Of a stretch of DNA of 64,000 nucleotides, positions 27,046-38,000 are shown piece after piece. Source of the DNA: Capnocytophaga catalasegens (GTDB taxonomy: Bacteria; Bacteroidota; Bacteroidia; Flavobacteriales; Flavobacteriaceae); contig NZ_BPMA01000002.1 of assembly GCF_026005215.1 (NCBI RefSeq), forward strand, positions 1 through 64,000. The letters run 5' to 3'. The first letter of the stretch is position 1, and each line of letters begins with the position of its first letter. Below the pieces are notes generated by a model, which was given only the letters and a program-made list of their open reading frames with translations, did not search any database and had not been told where the DNA came from. Position numbers and translations under genes: made by a program.

Positions 27046-28332
27046 ATGATATATAAAAGAAGTAGCGAACTTTTCTCGCAAGCACAAAAAGTACTACCTG
27101 GTGGAGTTAATTCACCTGTACGAGCTTTTAATTCGGTAGGAGGAACTCCTATTTTTGTAAAAAAAGCACAAGGAGCTTACCTATATGATGAAGACGGAAA
27201 CCAATTTATTGATTACATTGCTTCGTGGGGTCCATTATTATTCGGACATACTTACCAACCTGTAATTGACGCTGTTATAGAGCGAGCTAAAAGAGGAACA
27301 TCTTTTGGTATGCCTACCGAAATTGAAACTCAAATAGCCGAATTGGCAGTCAAAATGGTACCCAATATTGATAAAATTCGTTTTGTCAATAGCGGAACTG
27401 AAGCCTGTATGAGTGCCATTCGATTAGCTCGCGGTTATACCAATCGAGAGAAAATTATTAAGTTTTCAGGTTGTTATCACGGGCATTCTGATTCTTTTTT
27501 AATAGAAGCTGGTAGCGGAGCTGTTACCTTTGGTACGCCTAATAGTCCAGGAGTTACGCAAGGTACTGCCAAAGATACTCTACTTGCTCAATACAATGAT
27601 ATTCAATCTGTTGAAAAATTATTTGATGCGAATAAAAACCAAATAGCTGCCATTATTATAGAGCCTGTTGCTGGTAATATGGGATGTGTTCTTCCCAGAA
27701 AAAATTTTCTTAAAGCATTAAGACAAATTTGCACTGAAAATCAATCATTACTTATTTTTGATGAAGTAATGACTGGTTTTCGCTTAGCCAAAGGAGGAGC
27801 TCAAGAAGTATTTGATATTCAAGCAGATATAGTTACTTTCGGGAAAGTAATCGGTGGTGGCTTGCCTGTAGGTGCTTTTGCCAGTCGTAATGAAATAATG
27901 AATCACTTAGCCCCTGAGGGTCGGGTGTATCAGGCTGGAACACTCAGCGGAAATCCCTTGGCAATGAGTGCAGGGCTAGCAATGCTTACCGAAATAGAAA
28001 ATAATTCGCAAGTATTTGATAGCTTAGCCAAAAAGACAGAATATTTACACAAAGGTTTTGAAGAAATATTGACTAAAAACAATATTCCGTTTCGGATAAA
28101 TCGTTTCGGGTCAATGATGTCTTTATTTTTCACAGAAGAAGACGTTGTTGATTTTGCATCATCGTGTAAATCTAATCAAGAAAAATTTAGAAAATACTTT
28201 CACGGAATGCTTGCAGAAGGTATTTATTTGCCTCCAAGCGGATTTGAAAGTTATTTCTTAAATGATGCCCTCTCTTATGAAGATTTAGATAAAACTATTC
28301 AAGCTTTAGAAAAAATCTCAAAAACATTATAA
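27046..28332 (+). CDS. hemL: Glutamate-1-semialdehyde 2,1-aminomutase
   Basis: HemL moves the amino group of glutamate-1-semialdehyde to give 5-aminolevulinate, the step after HemA. It is a PLP enzyme of 428 residues, the standard length. Signature segments are [51 protein letters not shown] and the PLP lysine Lys267 in [16 protein letters not shown]. The DUF4288-like gene begins 31 bp downstream, so the two may be cotranscribed. Confidence 0.95.
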   Translation: MIYKRSSELFSQAQKVLPGGVNSPVRAFNSVGGTPIFVKKAQGAYLYDEDGNQFIDYIASWGPLLFGHTYQPVIDAVIERAKRGTSFGMPTEIETQIAELAVKMVPNIDKIRFVNSGTEACMSAIRLARGYTNREKIIKFSGCYHGHSDSFLIEAGSGAVTFGTPNSPGVTQGTAKDTLLAQYNDIQSVEKLFDANKNQIAAIIIEPVAGNMGCVLPRKNFLKALRQICTENQSLLIFDEVMTGFRLAKGGAQEVFDIQADIVTFGKVIGGGLPVGAFASRNEIMNHLAPEGRVYQAGTLSGNPLAMSAGLAMLTEIENNSQVFDSLAKKTEYLHKGFEEILTKNNIPFRINRFGSMMSLFFTEEDVVDFASSCKSNQEKFRKYFHGMLAEGIYLPPSGFESYFLNDALSYEDLDKTIQALEKISKTL

Positions 28333-28363
28333 CTAATTTATAAATATTTAAAAATATTTCCCT

Positions 28364-28675
28364 ATGAAAAAATATTTTTCAACAATACTATTTCGTACAA
28401 CCAATTTGGCAACCAAACAAATGATATATGAAGAGACTTTTATTTCTGTAAAAGCCGAAAATCAAGAAGATGCCGTACAAAAAGTTACAGATTATGCAAA
28501 ATCTTGTGTAACAACTTACAAAAATGATAAAGGTGAAGAGTTACACGTATATTTTGTAAAAATAGGTGCAACCCAAGAGTTTCTTCAAGAAGATGAAACA
28601 CAAGATGTTAATGAAATTTCTGTACGAAGTTTTGAAAATTTTGACGAATATTTTAAATTCGTCATTCCTGAATAA
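28364..28675 (+). CDS. DUF4288-like small protein
   Basis: A 103-residue soluble protein of unknown role. It has the alternating strand-helix layout of DUF4288 proteins: an opening strand (YFSTILFRT), an EETFISVKAENQEDAVQKVTDYAK segment in which a strand is followed by a helix, then KGEELHVYFVKIG and an acidic VNEISVRSFENFDEYFKF tail. The family assignment is from memory of its pattern and should be treated as tentative. It lies 31 bp after hemL and 8 bp before the hexosaminidase gene, which suggests one transcript. No signal peptide. Confidence 0.65.
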   Translation: MKKYFSTILFRTTNLATKQMIYEETFISVKAENQEDAVQKVTDYAKSCVTTYKNDKGEELHVYFVKIGATQEFLQEDETQDVNEISVRSFENFDEYFKFVIPE

Positions 28676-28683
28676 AATTCAAT

Positions 28684-30999
28684 ATGATGAAACGTTATTT
28701 TATAATTTTTATAGGATTTCTTACTATGAATTGCCAATCTGGCAAAGAAATCCATTTTACCGAGCAAGATATTAATCTTGTTCCCAAGCCCGAAGAAATA
28801 ATTTTGGAAACTGATTATTTTGAATTTTCTCCTGAAACGAAATTTGTTGCTAATGATTCGCTACGCCCTGTAATTGAGCTTATTACAAACAAATTTCGCT
28901 CTGCCTCAGGTTGGGATTTTTCTAAAAATATTCAAAATTCAAACAAGCAATATCCTTCTAATTATATAAAATTGGTCGTAGATGAAAATCTTGCCAAAGA
29001 AAGCTATACTTTCCATTCAGATAAAGATAAAATAATCATTTATGCTCGTGATTATCAAGGTTTTGTATATGGAATACAAACACTACGGCAATTACTTCCT
29101 GCGGAAATAGAAAGCACTTCTGTTGTAAAAACAAACTGGGTTATTCCGTCTGTAAAAATCACAGACAAACCTCAGTATCAGTGGCGCGGTCTAATGCTCG
29201 ATGTGGCTAGACATTTTTTTTCAAAAGAATACATTCTCAAAACAATAGACCGAATGGCTATGCTGAAAATCAATACATTTCATTTTCATCTGTTGGACAA
29301 TGAAGGTTGGCGTATTGAGATAAAAAAATATCCAAAATTGACCGAAATCGGTGCATGGCGCGTAAATCAAGAAAACAAACATTGGAATGCTCGAACCACC
29401 AATAATCCCAATGAAAAAGGTTCTTATGGCGGATTTTTCACACAAGAAGATATTAAAGAAATCGTAGCTTATGCTTCCAAATATGGTATCAATGTAGTTC
29501 CTGAAATAGAAATGCCTGCTCACGTAATGAGCGCTATCGCAGCATATCCAGAACTCTCGTGCCACAAACGCCCTATTGCTGTACCTTCGGGTGGCGTATG
29601 GCCTATTACCGATATTTATTGTGCGGGACAAGAAAAAACTTTTGCTTTTCTACAAGATGTTTTAGATGAAGTAACTAACTTATTTCCAAGTAAATACATC
29701 CATATTGGAGGAGATGAAGCCACGCATACCGAATGGGAAAAATGCCCCTTGTGCAAAGTTCGTATGAAAACTGAAAATTTGAAAAATGCACACGAGTTAC
29801 AAAGCTACTTTATCAAACGGATAAATAAATATTTGCAATCAAAAAATCGGCAACTTATTGGTTGGGACGAAATTATTGATGGAGGCTTGCCCGATGATGC
29901 CATCATAATGGTTTGGCGAGGCAATGATATAGCTAAGAAAGCTATAAAACAAGGCTCACAAGTAATTCTGACAAGTCAAGGTTATATAGACCAATACCAA
30001 GGTTTGCCTGATAACGAACCTTTGGCTATCGGTGGCTATCTGCCCATAAGTCGTATTTATAATGAAGCTTTTGACGAAAAAAAATTGTCAACAGAAGAGC
30101 AAACCAAAATACTCGGTATGCAGGCTAACTTATGGGCTGAATATATTCCTGACGAAAAACATTCAGAATATATGCTTTTCCCAAGACTTTTAGCGCTATC
30201 GGAAGTATTTTGGACGGCTGAGAATCATCGTAATTGGACGGATTTTTCACAACGTGTTGAGAAATTTTTCCCACGACTAAGTCTAATGGACATCAATTAT
30301 TCCAAATCAATGTATCAAACCACTGCCAAAGTTACTGATACTCAATATAATAAAGTAAAAATAGCTTTGAATAGTGAAGCTCCCAATGCAGATATTCGAT
30401 ACACCTTAAATGAAGACGATTTTTCAAAAGCTATCCCCTACACAGACACACTTTATATTAACAAGACAACAACAATTAAGGCTTGTGCTTTCGTCCAAGG
30501 AAAACCAACTCACACAGCATATCAAGATACGATTACCTTCCATAAAGCGATTGGAAAATCTGTAACTTTTGCTCCTACATATCATAAAAATTATCAAGGA
30601 CAAGGCAATAAAACATTGACAAATATCGTTCGTGGTACAAAAGATTTTCACGACAAACAATGGCTTGGGTGGTTAGTTGATAGCCCTACGATTATCATTG
30701 ATTTAGGTGATAATCAAGAAGTTAGTAAAATTGTAGTCGGAACAATGGAAAATCAAGGTTCGGGAATTTACTTCCCTACTGAAATTCGTTTTCTATCTTC
30801 ACAAGATGGAAAAAAATATACTGAAATAGGAAAAATAATTCACCCGTATAAAAACAATGGTTTTGCTACTTTGAAAGATTTTTCTTTACAAATAAGTTCA
30901 CAGAATACTCGTTATATTAAGCTGGAAATCAAAAATTTAGCTTACCCACCCAAAGGTGGTGATGCTTGGCTTTTTATTGATGAAGTACAAGTATTTTAA
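28684..30999 (+). CDS. Beta-N-acetylhexosaminidase, GH20, probable lipoprotein
   Basis: A 771-residue glycoside hydrolase of family 20 that removes terminal GlcNAc or GalNAc from glycans by substrate-assisted catalysis. After a hydrophobic start ending in a Cys at about residue 19 (MNCQSGKE, a possible but imperfect lipobox) comes the GH20b domain (about 28-160) and the catalytic barrel (about 165-510). The signature GGDEATHTEW contains the paired Asp344-Glu345. Then come a chitobiase-type Ig-like segment (about 530-620) and a C-terminal discoidin-like F5/8 domain (about 635-771) for sugar binding. Location is likely the outer membrane or the periplasm. It fits with the NagB fusion nearby. 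Confidence 0.92.
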   Translation: MMKRYFIIFIGFLTMNCQSGKEIHFTEQDINLVPKPEEIILETDYFEFSPETKFVANDSLRPVIELITNKFRSASGWDFSKNIQNSNKQYPSNYIKLVVDENLAKESYTFHSDKDKIIIYARDYQGFVYGIQTLRQLLPAEIESTSVVKTNWVIPSVKITDKPQYQWRGLMLDVARHFFSKEYILKTIDRMAMLKINTFHFHLLDNEGWRIEIKKYPKLTEIGAWRVNQENKHWNARTTNNPNEKGSYGGFFTQEDIKEIVAYASKYGINVVPEIEMPAHVMSAIAAYPELSCHKRPIAVPSGGVWPITDIYCAGQEKTFAFLQDVLDEVTNLFPSKYIHIGGDEATHTEWEKCPLCKVRMKTENLKNAHELQSYFIKRINKYLQSKNRQLIGWDEIIDGGLPDDAIIMVWRGNDIAKKAIKQGSQVILTSQGYIDQYQGLPDNEPLAIGGYLPISRIYNEAFDEKKLSTEEQTKILGMQANLWAEYIPDEKHSEYMLFPRLLALSEVFWTAENHRNWTDFSQRVEKFFPRLSLMDINYSKSMYQTTAKVTDTQYNKVKIALNSEAPNADIRYTLNEDDFSKAIPYTDTLYINKTTTIKACAFVQGKPTHTAYQDTITFHKAIGKSVTFAPTYHKNYQGQGNKTLTNIVRGTKDFHDKQWLGWLVDSPTIIIDLGDNQEVSKIVVGTMENQGSGIYFPTEIRFLSSQDGKKYTEIGKIIHPYKNNGFATLKDFSLQISSQNTRYIKLEIKNLAYPPKGGDAWLFIDEVQVF

Positions 31000-31082
31000 T
31001 TTCTTGTCCTATTTAATTTTCAACAAATACCTATATTTTTAGACAAAATTTCATTTTTCCTTTTATAATCAAAAAAAGTCTG

Positions 31083-31090
31083 TATCTTTG
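31083..31090 (+). promoter_or_regulatory. -7 box of the thioredoxin-like gene
   Basis: TATCTTTG, 22 bp before the ATG at 31113. Confidence 0.5.
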
Positions 31091-31112
31091 GGCTTTCAAA
31101 AATTAAATTAGA

Positions 31113-32129
31113 ATGAAAACGTTTTTATTTGGAATTTTTTTACTAGGATTCTCTACAATACAAGGGCAAAATTTTTTAATTGATGGCGAAGTTTTGCATC
31201 CGTATGAAGGCTATTTATACCTAATGTATGGATATAAAATAGACAGCGTGCGTGTTGTAAATCAGCGATTTACCTTTTCAGGAAGTATTCCTTATCCTAT
31301 GAAAGCCAATATTGCTACCTTACGTAATAATCGACAAACGGGCTTTTTGATGTTAGAAAATAGCCGGCTTATTGTTGATATAGCTATTGAAAACAAGCGC
31401 AATGTCAATTTCAAAGCAGTCAGAGGTAGTCAATCTGTTACACAAATTAAAAATTTTATCATTTTAAAAAATAAAAATCGGAATGCAGCCAATTTGAGTG
31501 ATATTCTTTATCAAAGATTGAATGATTTGATTCGTTCCAATCCAAAAAATCAATTTTACGGAATGCTTTTGGCAGAAACTTTTTCAGAACGAAAAATAAA
31601 CTACAAGCAAGCACAACAATTATCTACATTACTTGATAAACAAGCCCAAGACCCCGAAGATATGTCAAAGATACAGATATTGCTTGAAACTTTGCAAAAA
31701 ACACAAATTGGAGCAAAATTTCCCAACATAGAATTGCCTAATAACAAAGACCAACTACAAGCACTTGATGCTGTAAAAAAACGTTTTACATTAGTTTCTT
31801 TCTCTTCATCAGAATGCATTGCTTGCATTGAAATTGACCGAAAATATGCAACCATTTATGACCAATATAAAAACAACGGTTTTGCCATTTATGAAATATT
31901 TTTGGAACACGACAAAGATGCCTATTTAGGACATTTGTCAAGAGAAGGACTCAAATGGCATACAGTTCTTGCTCTTAAAAAATATAACAACCCGATTATA
32001 AAATCATTGGGAATTGTTGAAGTTCCTACCAATTTTTTATTAGATAATTCTGGGAAAATAATAGCTATTAACGTAGGTCCCAATTTGCTTTCTCGGAAAC
32101 TGAGCGAATATCTTGATAAGAAAAAATAA
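31113..32129 (+). CDS. Exported TlpA-like thiol-disulfide protein
   Basis: The 338-residue protein has a signal peptide (MKTFLFGIFLLGFSTIQGQ), a beta-rich N-terminal domain like DUF4369 (about 22-110), a helical linker and a thioredoxin-like domain (about 205-335). The redox motif is CIAC (Cys235 and Cys238) preceded by SSSE in place of the usual Trp. The cis-Pro strand VEVPTNFLLD follows. Proteins of this layout are common in Bacteroidota and probably act in periplasmic disulfide or peroxide chemistry, but the partner is unknown. It ends at a strong convergent terminator. Confidence 0.8.
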   Translation: MKTFLFGIFLLGFSTIQGQNFLIDGEVLHPYEGYLYLMYGYKIDSVRVVNQRFTFSGSIPYPMKANIATLRNNRQTGFLMLENSRLIVDIAIENKRNVNFKAVRGSQSVTQIKNFIILKNKNRNAANLSDILYQRLNDLIRSNPKNQFYGMLLAETFSERKINYKQAQQLSTLLDKQAQDPEDMSKIQILLETLQKTQIGAKFPNIELPNNKDQLQALDAVKKRFTLVSFSSSECIACIEIDRKYATIYDQYKNNGFAIYEIFLEHDKDAYLGHLSREGLKWHTVLALKKYNNPIIKSLGIVEVPTNFLLDNSGKIIAINVGPNLLSRKLSEYLDKKK

Positions 32130-32130
32130 C

Positions 32131-32170
32131 AAAAAACATCATTTGATTTTAAAATCAAATGGTGTTTTTT
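32131..32170. terminator. Bidirectional intrinsic terminator
   Basis: A 20-bp arm starting AAAAAACATC pairs with the mirror arm ending GGTGTTTTTT with one mismatch, making an almost perfect 40-bp palindrome. It serves the convergent genes on both sides. Confidence 0.85.
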
Positions 32171-32191
32171 GTTTATTAGAACGTAATTATC

Positions 32192-33196
32192 TTAGAATGT
32201 ATAAGTTATACCAACATTTATTCCTAATGACGAATACGAAACTTTTTCAGTAATTTTTTTAGTAATATCTGTATTGCTTGCTGGCAACTCATCTACATAT
32301 GTCGTTCTTGCTAAATAGGTTTGGTCTCGTAAAGCATCACGATATACGCCATCTGTAAATTCACTCAACTTTTTATAAGGCATTGTTATTGAGTATGCAG
32401 GTAACGAAGCATTTGCAGGATTGATAAAAATTGACTCTAAGGTTTGTTCAAAATGTTGTAACTGAGAATAATCGCGTTTTACGCTGATATTCATATATTC
32501 TACTTCTGCAAAAATAGCTACTTTTGGAGAAAAATTGTATTTATACCCCAAAGCAGCAATTGTACCAAAAGGCATTTTCCCTTTAAAATCTTCAGTGTAT
32601 GAAGTTTCTATTTTGGCTCCTTTTTGAATATGTGTATAGCCGTTAGCTAGCAAATTTGCTATATTTGTTGCCAAAGACGACGGCAATTCCGCTCCCAACG
32701 AAGCCAATGCTGCCAAAGGAATATCTTGGTCTGTAACGGTTGTTGAATAGGCTATCGCTTCGGTCTTCCCTCCTACTTTGGTCAAAATTCCAAAACGACC
32801 ATAAAAATTGTCTGTAAAATTATAAATAACGGAAAGCGCCAAACCATAAGCTCGCCCACGGGCTTTTACATCGCCATTAACAGTTGCTGTAAGTGGTGTA
32901 TTTGCTAAATTTTTAGTGGCTACTTCCTTACGAACAGATTGATCTGCCCCATGCAAATATCCGCCACTAATATCAACACCCCACGTTTTGTTAAAAAAAT
33001 ATCCTAAACGAAGTTGTGTATTAAATCCTTCTCCATAGGTTCCAAAATTAACTTTTTGATTTCCTTTGATATTCTCCTCACCAATTTTTATAGAAGGAAC
33101 TCCCCAAGCATATCCGCCCGATGCAGATACATAAAATTGCGCTTGTACCATCATTGTTGTTGCCAAAAAAGCAATTGCTACTAAAATTTTTTTCAT
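32192..33196 (-). CDS. Outer membrane beta-barrel protein
   Basis: A 334-residue protein with a signal peptide (MKKILVAIAFLATTMMVQAQ) and alternating amphipathic strands. It ends in YSSLGINVGITYTF with the C-terminal Phe typical of BamA substrates. Barrel strands include GYFFNKTWGVDISGGYLHG, FGILTKVGGKTE and VAIFAEVEYMNISVK. It resembles the general OmpW/OprF-type porin-like group, but the cargo is unknown. The ATG at 33196 starts the signal peptide properly. The longer frame from 33229 would run through a 13-nt homopolymer. Confidence 0.82.
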   Translation of the reverse strand: MKKILVAIAFLATTMMVQAQFYVSASGGYAWGVPSIKIGEENIKGNQKVNFGTYGEGFNTQLRLGYFFNKTWGVDISGGYLHGADQSVRKEVATKNLANTPLTATVNGDVKARGRAYGLALSVIYNFTDNFYGRFGILTKVGGKTEAIAYSTTVTDQDIPLAALASLGAELPSSLATNIANLLANGYTHIQKGAKIETSYTEDFKGKMPFGTIAALGYKYNFSPKVAIFAEVEYMNISVKRDYSQLQHFEQTLESIFINPANASLPAYSITMPYKKLSEFTDGVYRDALRDQTYLARTTYVDELPASNTDITKKITEKVSYSSLGINVGITYTF

Positions 33197-33212
33197 CGAA
33201 TTTGAAATATTA

Positions 33213-33225
33213 TTTTTTTTTTTTT
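33213..33225. repeat. 13-nt homopolymer tract upstream of an outer membrane protein gene
   Basis: Thirteen T on the plus strand (A on the coding strand) lie 17 bp before the ATG at 33196. A -7-like box (TTCCTTTG) abuts it upstream, so the tract falls at or just after the transcription start. Slippage here could alter expression. Confidence 0.75.
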
Positions 33226-33291
33226 GCAAAGGAACAAAAAAAATTGTTTATAACAATAATAATCAATGTTAATATTTAATTTCAACAACAA

Positions 33292-33639
33292 CTATTTTAA
33301 TGACAACCATTGGAAAATAAGCTCTGGCGGACGTGCTATAATTGCTTTATTTTCTTTTATAACTATCGGTCTTTCAATAAGTTTTGGATAAGTTGCAAGT
33401 AATTTGATAAGTTCTTTGTCAGACATTTCTTTATCTGAAAATTCTTTCCAAATAGATTCATTTTTCCGAATTAAATCAATAGGAGCAATTCCCAAAAGTT
33501 GTAATAATTCTTCTATTTCAGCCTCTGTTGGCGGATTTTTTAAGTAATCAATCACTTGAATTTGCTCCGTTTCGTTACGCAACAATGCTAAACATTGCCG
33601 ACTTTTACTGCACTGATTGTTATGATATATTTTTATCAT
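33292..33639 (-). CDS. arsC: ArsC family (arsenate reductase/Spx-like) protein
   Basis: A 115-residue thioredoxin-fold protein of the glutaredoxin-dependent ArsC type. The catalytic cysteine is Cys10 in HNNQCSKSRQCL, and Cys16 is a possible resolving residue. The cis-Pro region ERPIVI and the ending RPPELIFQWL match the family. Arsenate reduction is the usual annotation, but no ars operon is seen here and many members act on other substrates. It lies 20 bp downstream of the M64 peptidase gene on the same strand. Confidence 0.85.
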   Translation of the reverse strand: MIKIYHNNQCSKSRQCLALLRNETEQIQVIDYLKNPPTEAEIEELLQLLGIAPIDLIRKNESIWKEFSDKEMSDKELIKLLATYPKLIERPIVIKENKAIIARPPELIFQWLSLK

Positions 33640-33659
33640 CTGTATAAAATTTTAAAATA

Positions 33660-34928
33660 TTATTGACAATGAAATTTGATAATTTGCTCAATAGTTCGTT
33701 GACAAACAGGACAGAAATGTTCTGTTGAAAGCGTCTTCATTAAACAATTTTGTACAGGACTATATATTCCCTTAAGTTGGTAATTTCCTCCCTCAAAAGC
33801 TCCAACAACCTTTTGGTATTTCGGAGTTCTTGGCGTAGGAATAGGCGTTTTTTTGCTAACTAAATCTTTCCATTTGGATGAAAAATTAATCAATGTTGTA
33901 ACATTCTGTTGCCAAGGTTCTATATCAAAGTTTGGTGAAATTTCCATTCCTGCCGAATCTTCATAATATTCATCTGCCAACCCAGCAAAAGCATGTCCAA
34001 ATTCGTGAACAAAAACTTTCTCAGAAGAAGGTCCTTGAGCAGCAACCAAACTCATCGCATTATAAAATCCACCCCCTCCATAATACTGAGTATTGACAAG
34101 AACATAAGCTTGGTCGCAAGGAACTAAAGCTGTAATATCTGCAAGAGTAAATAACGATGGAGTGGTCAAATATCTTGGCGAATCAAACGTATAAAAATGA
34201 GAATTAAGTATTGTATTTTTATAAATTCCTTCACCTGATACATCAGTTCCTGCTTCTTGAGAAAGCGATTGAATAGCATAGACATTAAATTTGTTTTTGT
34301 ATTTGTCAAACGGAGGTTTAGAAAACATATAATCAACCAAACGTTTTGCATCTGCAACAAAACTAACCATTTGTTCATTGGTATATCCTTCGGCAACAAT
34401 AGCCAAATCTATCGCTTTGTCGGGCAAATTATGCTTATATAACTCCGTAACTTGATAATTGACAGGTGTTTCTCGTATAATAGCATAGTGAGTAGGGTCA
34501 ATGACTTCTGTAAAAATAGTTGTAAAAGCACCTTTACTATTTCTTTTTTGTAATTCAAATATCACAGATGATTTGGGGAATGGAATTCGAATTATATTTT
34601 CAAAAGCACGTATTTTTTCTTTGGCTTCGACAGTTGTTTGCCATTCATCAAAAATAGGCGAAAATCCTTTTGCAAACACTATACGGTTACTCTTAGCATC
34701 TTTTATTTTCGCTCGAAAAGTTCCATATTCGGGATAAATCAAATTTGTTTTAGAACCTCCAAAATAAGATTCTTTTTTTAACTTAACAATAGAAACCGAA
34801 GTCTGATTATGAGTGCCTATAAGCAAAAAATCAATTCGCAGGGCGCCTTCTTCAAAATAAGTATCAAACTCTTGAGCTGAAAGCATTATTGAAACATTCA
34901 ATAAAAAGAATAAAAAAAAGTTTTGCAT
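33660..34928 (-). CDS. Secreted M64 family metallopeptidase
   Basis: The 422-residue protein begins with a signal peptide (MQNFFLFFLLNVSIMLSAQ). An N-terminal beta-sandwich domain (about 20-150) leads to the M64 catalytic domain. The zinc motif is HEFGH (308-312) in VFVHEFGHAFAGLADEYY; the usual HExxH is kept and a downstream acidic residue could be the third ligand. M64 peptidases include IgA-cleaving enzymes of gut and oral bacteria, but the true substrate of this one is unknown. The C-terminus has CLM and FCPVCQRTIEQ cysteine pairs. It is cotranscribed with arsC. Confidence 0.9.
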   Translation of the reverse strand: MQNFFLFFLLNVSIMLSAQEFDTYFEEGALRIDFLLIGTHNQTSVSIVKLKKESYFGGSKTNLIYPEYGTFRAKIKDAKSNRIVFAKGFSPIFDEWQTTVEAKEKIRAFENIIRIPFPKSSVIFELQKRNSKGAFTTIFTEVIDPTHYAIIRETPVNYQVTELYKHNLPDKAIDLAIVAEGYTNEQMVSFVADAKRLVDYMFSKPPFDKYKNKFNVYAIQSLSQEAGTDVSGEGIYKNTILNSHFYTFDSPRYLTTPSLFTLADITALVPCDQAYVLVNTQYYGGGGFYNAMSLVAAQGPSSEKVFVHEFGHAFAGLADEYYEDSAGMEISPNFDIEPWQQNVTTLINFSSKWKDLVSKKTPIPTPRTPKYQKVVGAFEGGNYQLKGIYSPVQNCLMKTLSTEHFCPVCQRTIEQIIKFHCQ

Positions 34929-34980
34929 CAGTATTCTAAATATTTCTGCAAAAATAAATATTTTTCAATAAAAAAACAAA

Positions 34981-35002
34981 AGGACTGAGATATCTCAGTC
35001 CT
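34981..35002 (-). terminator. Intrinsic terminator of the 2855-residue surface protein gene
   Basis: AGGACTGAGA/TCTCAGTCCT is a perfect palindrome, with an A-rich flank on the left that becomes a T-run on the minus strand. It is 20 bp after the stop codon at 35022. Confidence 0.85.
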
Positions 35003-35021
35003 CTTATCTAAATTGATTTTC

Positions 35022-38000
35022 CTATTTATTATTATCCAAATACAACCAACCCGCTTTTCGGTGTGATGTACCTAAACCATCTTGATAATCAAATATATAA
35101 TAATACGTTCCTGTTGGCAATTTTTCTTGTTTTTGTATCGTTACTCGTCCTGTTGAGTATCCATTGAACGAATTATCATAGCCTTCTTTTTCGAATACCA
35201 ATACGCCCCAACGATTGAATATCTTCAATATATTATTTGGATAACATTCGATTCCTTCTATTACAAACTTATCATTATGTCCATCTCCATTAGCCGATAC
35301 TCCGTTGTAGAATACTAACTCACAACCATCTAACACATCTACCGTTACTGTGGCTGTATTCGAACAACTTGTAGGGTTAGATACTTCACATATCGTATAG
35401 GTTATCGTATAAGTTCCTGCAGGTGTATTGGGTTTTACTCGTACACTTCCGTCTGAATTGATTTCCAATTCATTAGTTGGTGTTGAACGAATCGTAACTA
35501 CCGATGATGTAGGTGTATTTCCATTCAATGTATCATTGGTCAATACATTTAAATTAGGAACTATACCCCCTGGTTTTCCATTAACTTTGCTTGTACTTAT
35601 ATCATCAGTAGCTGATATATCTGTTACCACAATTTTGATAATTGATGGAGTGCGCGTACAAAGCGATGTTCCTGTTTCACAAATTGTATATTTGGCATTG
35701 TACGTACCTACCGGAGTACCTGCCGGTACAATTACTTTTCCGTCAGGAGTCAATGTAAGACCTGTAATGCCTCCCGTATCTTCTAACGTTATTGTAATAT
35801 TACCACTATTCGCTGCTCCAATTATTCTTCCATTCAAAGCATCATTATCCAAAATGTTTTCCAACGTACCTCCATTTTTACTATTTATCGGTGTAGATGA
35901 ATAATCATCACTCTGTGAAGTTATCGTTGGTGAAACTTGAATAGTTATCTTGGCGGTATCGCAATTAGTTGTACTTCCTACTTGACAAACCTTGTATGTA
36001 AAGGTATATGTGCCTATTGGTGTATTTTGTGCTACCGTTATTTTACCACTTGCTACATCTACAACAAATGGATTAGTTCCTGTAAATGGCGTACCATCTC
36101 TTTGTATATCATTGTTGATTGTTACTGATAAGTTTGTTCTATCCGATGCGTTTCGAATACTTGAACCATTAACAGTATCATTGTCAAAAATATTCAAATC
36201 TACACCCGATTTTTTCACAACACCTCCATCTACTGTACTTATTACGTCGTTGTTTGCATCATCTACCAAGTCAATTGACAATGAGCTTACTACTACTTTA
36301 ACTTCTGCGCTATCGCAAATACTTGGATTTGCTTTATCACAGATTTGATACTTAATCGTATATGTTCCTGGTGTCGCTCCCGATGGAACGGTTATCGTAC
36401 CATCTGTATTTGCTGTAAAGCCTGTTGGTATCGTTGTCGTATCCCAAGTCAAATCTACATTGCTTGTTGTAGCAGAAGTTCCGTTTAGCGTATCATTTGT
36501 AAGTACGCTTGGTACCGTGCCTCCTGCATTGCCAATGGTTGAAGTTGGATCATCTACCGCATCGATAGTGCTTACTACTACTTTAACTTCTGCGCTATCG
36601 CAAATACTTGGATTTGCTTTATCACAGATTTGATACTTAATCGTATATGTTCCTGGTGTCGCTCCCGATGCAACAGTTATCGTACCATCTGTATTTGCTG
36701 TAAAGCCTGTTGGTATCGTTGTCGTATCCCAAGTCAAATTTACATTGCTTGTTGTAGCAGAAGTTCCGTTTAGCGTATCATTTGTAAGTACGCTTGGTAC
36801 TGTTCCTCCTGCATTGCCAATGGTCGAAGTTGGGTCATTTACTGCATCGATGTTTATCACTTTTATAGTTGCTGTTTGTGTCTTTTTATTTCCGAAACTA
36901 TCTGTTGTTTCAAAGGTTACAACTATATTTCCATTTGTACAAACATCGGCTGGTTTTACATAATTGTTCGTAACGCTTGTTGCTCCTACGCAAGCATCAT
37001 TTGCTGTTGCCAAGGCTAACCAATTCGCAACTTTGGTATCAAATGATGTATCTCTACAACCTATTGTCAAATCTGCTGGAACTGTTAGCACTGGTGCTAC
37101 GGTGTCGTCTATTGTTATAGTAACTGCCACTCTATCGCTTTCACAACCCGATGCATTTATTTGACTAACATATTTGGTTACAACTGTTTTTGTTGATACT
37201 TTTTTATCTACTTGCGGAACTGTTGTTACAAAAACTGATGTTGTTGCATCTTCATACCAACGCAATGTGTTTCCTACGCTTGCTGTTGCTGCAAAAGCTA
37301 CCATTTCAGTATTGCTTGTTGGGCAAACGGTTTGTGAAGTTACAGTTGGTACAGCAGGTTTTGCTAACTGGGCTTGCAACGTAAAGGCTGGCGAAGCTAC
37401 CGATTCGCAAGTACCTGATTTTGCTTTTACCGTAATGTTTGCGCCTGTTGGCAAGCCAGATACTTTTCCGTCCGATGCGATATTTACACCAGTTAATACA
37501 CTTCCGCCCGAAGTAAATTCATACGTGTAAGAAGCATTGTAATTTGTTATCGTTGCTACCGAAGCATCATTACAAGTGGCTACACTTACGGTTACTGTCG
37601 GTACGGCAGGAAGTGCTTCTATTTCAATAGTTACTGCAACTCTACCGCTTTCACAACCTGCCAATTTGGGGTCTTTACTTATTTGGCTAACATATTTTGT
37701 TGCAATACCTACAACACTTTTATCTACTTGTGGCACTGATGTCAATGCGGTGGTAGTAGTTGCATCATCGTACCATTTCAATTCGTGATTTGCATCAAGA
37801 GCAGAAACTTCACTACCAAATGAATACATTTCTGAGGTTGCCGTCTTACAGAATTTTTTAGGAGTTGTTGGCACCACAGGATTTTTTATTCCTGATTGTG
37901 GTGTAATGTGCTGAATTACGCTTTCACATTGACCTGGCTGGGTTCGTGTATAACCATACATTTTATTATTGATTAAAACAATCGTACCATCTGTTATTTC

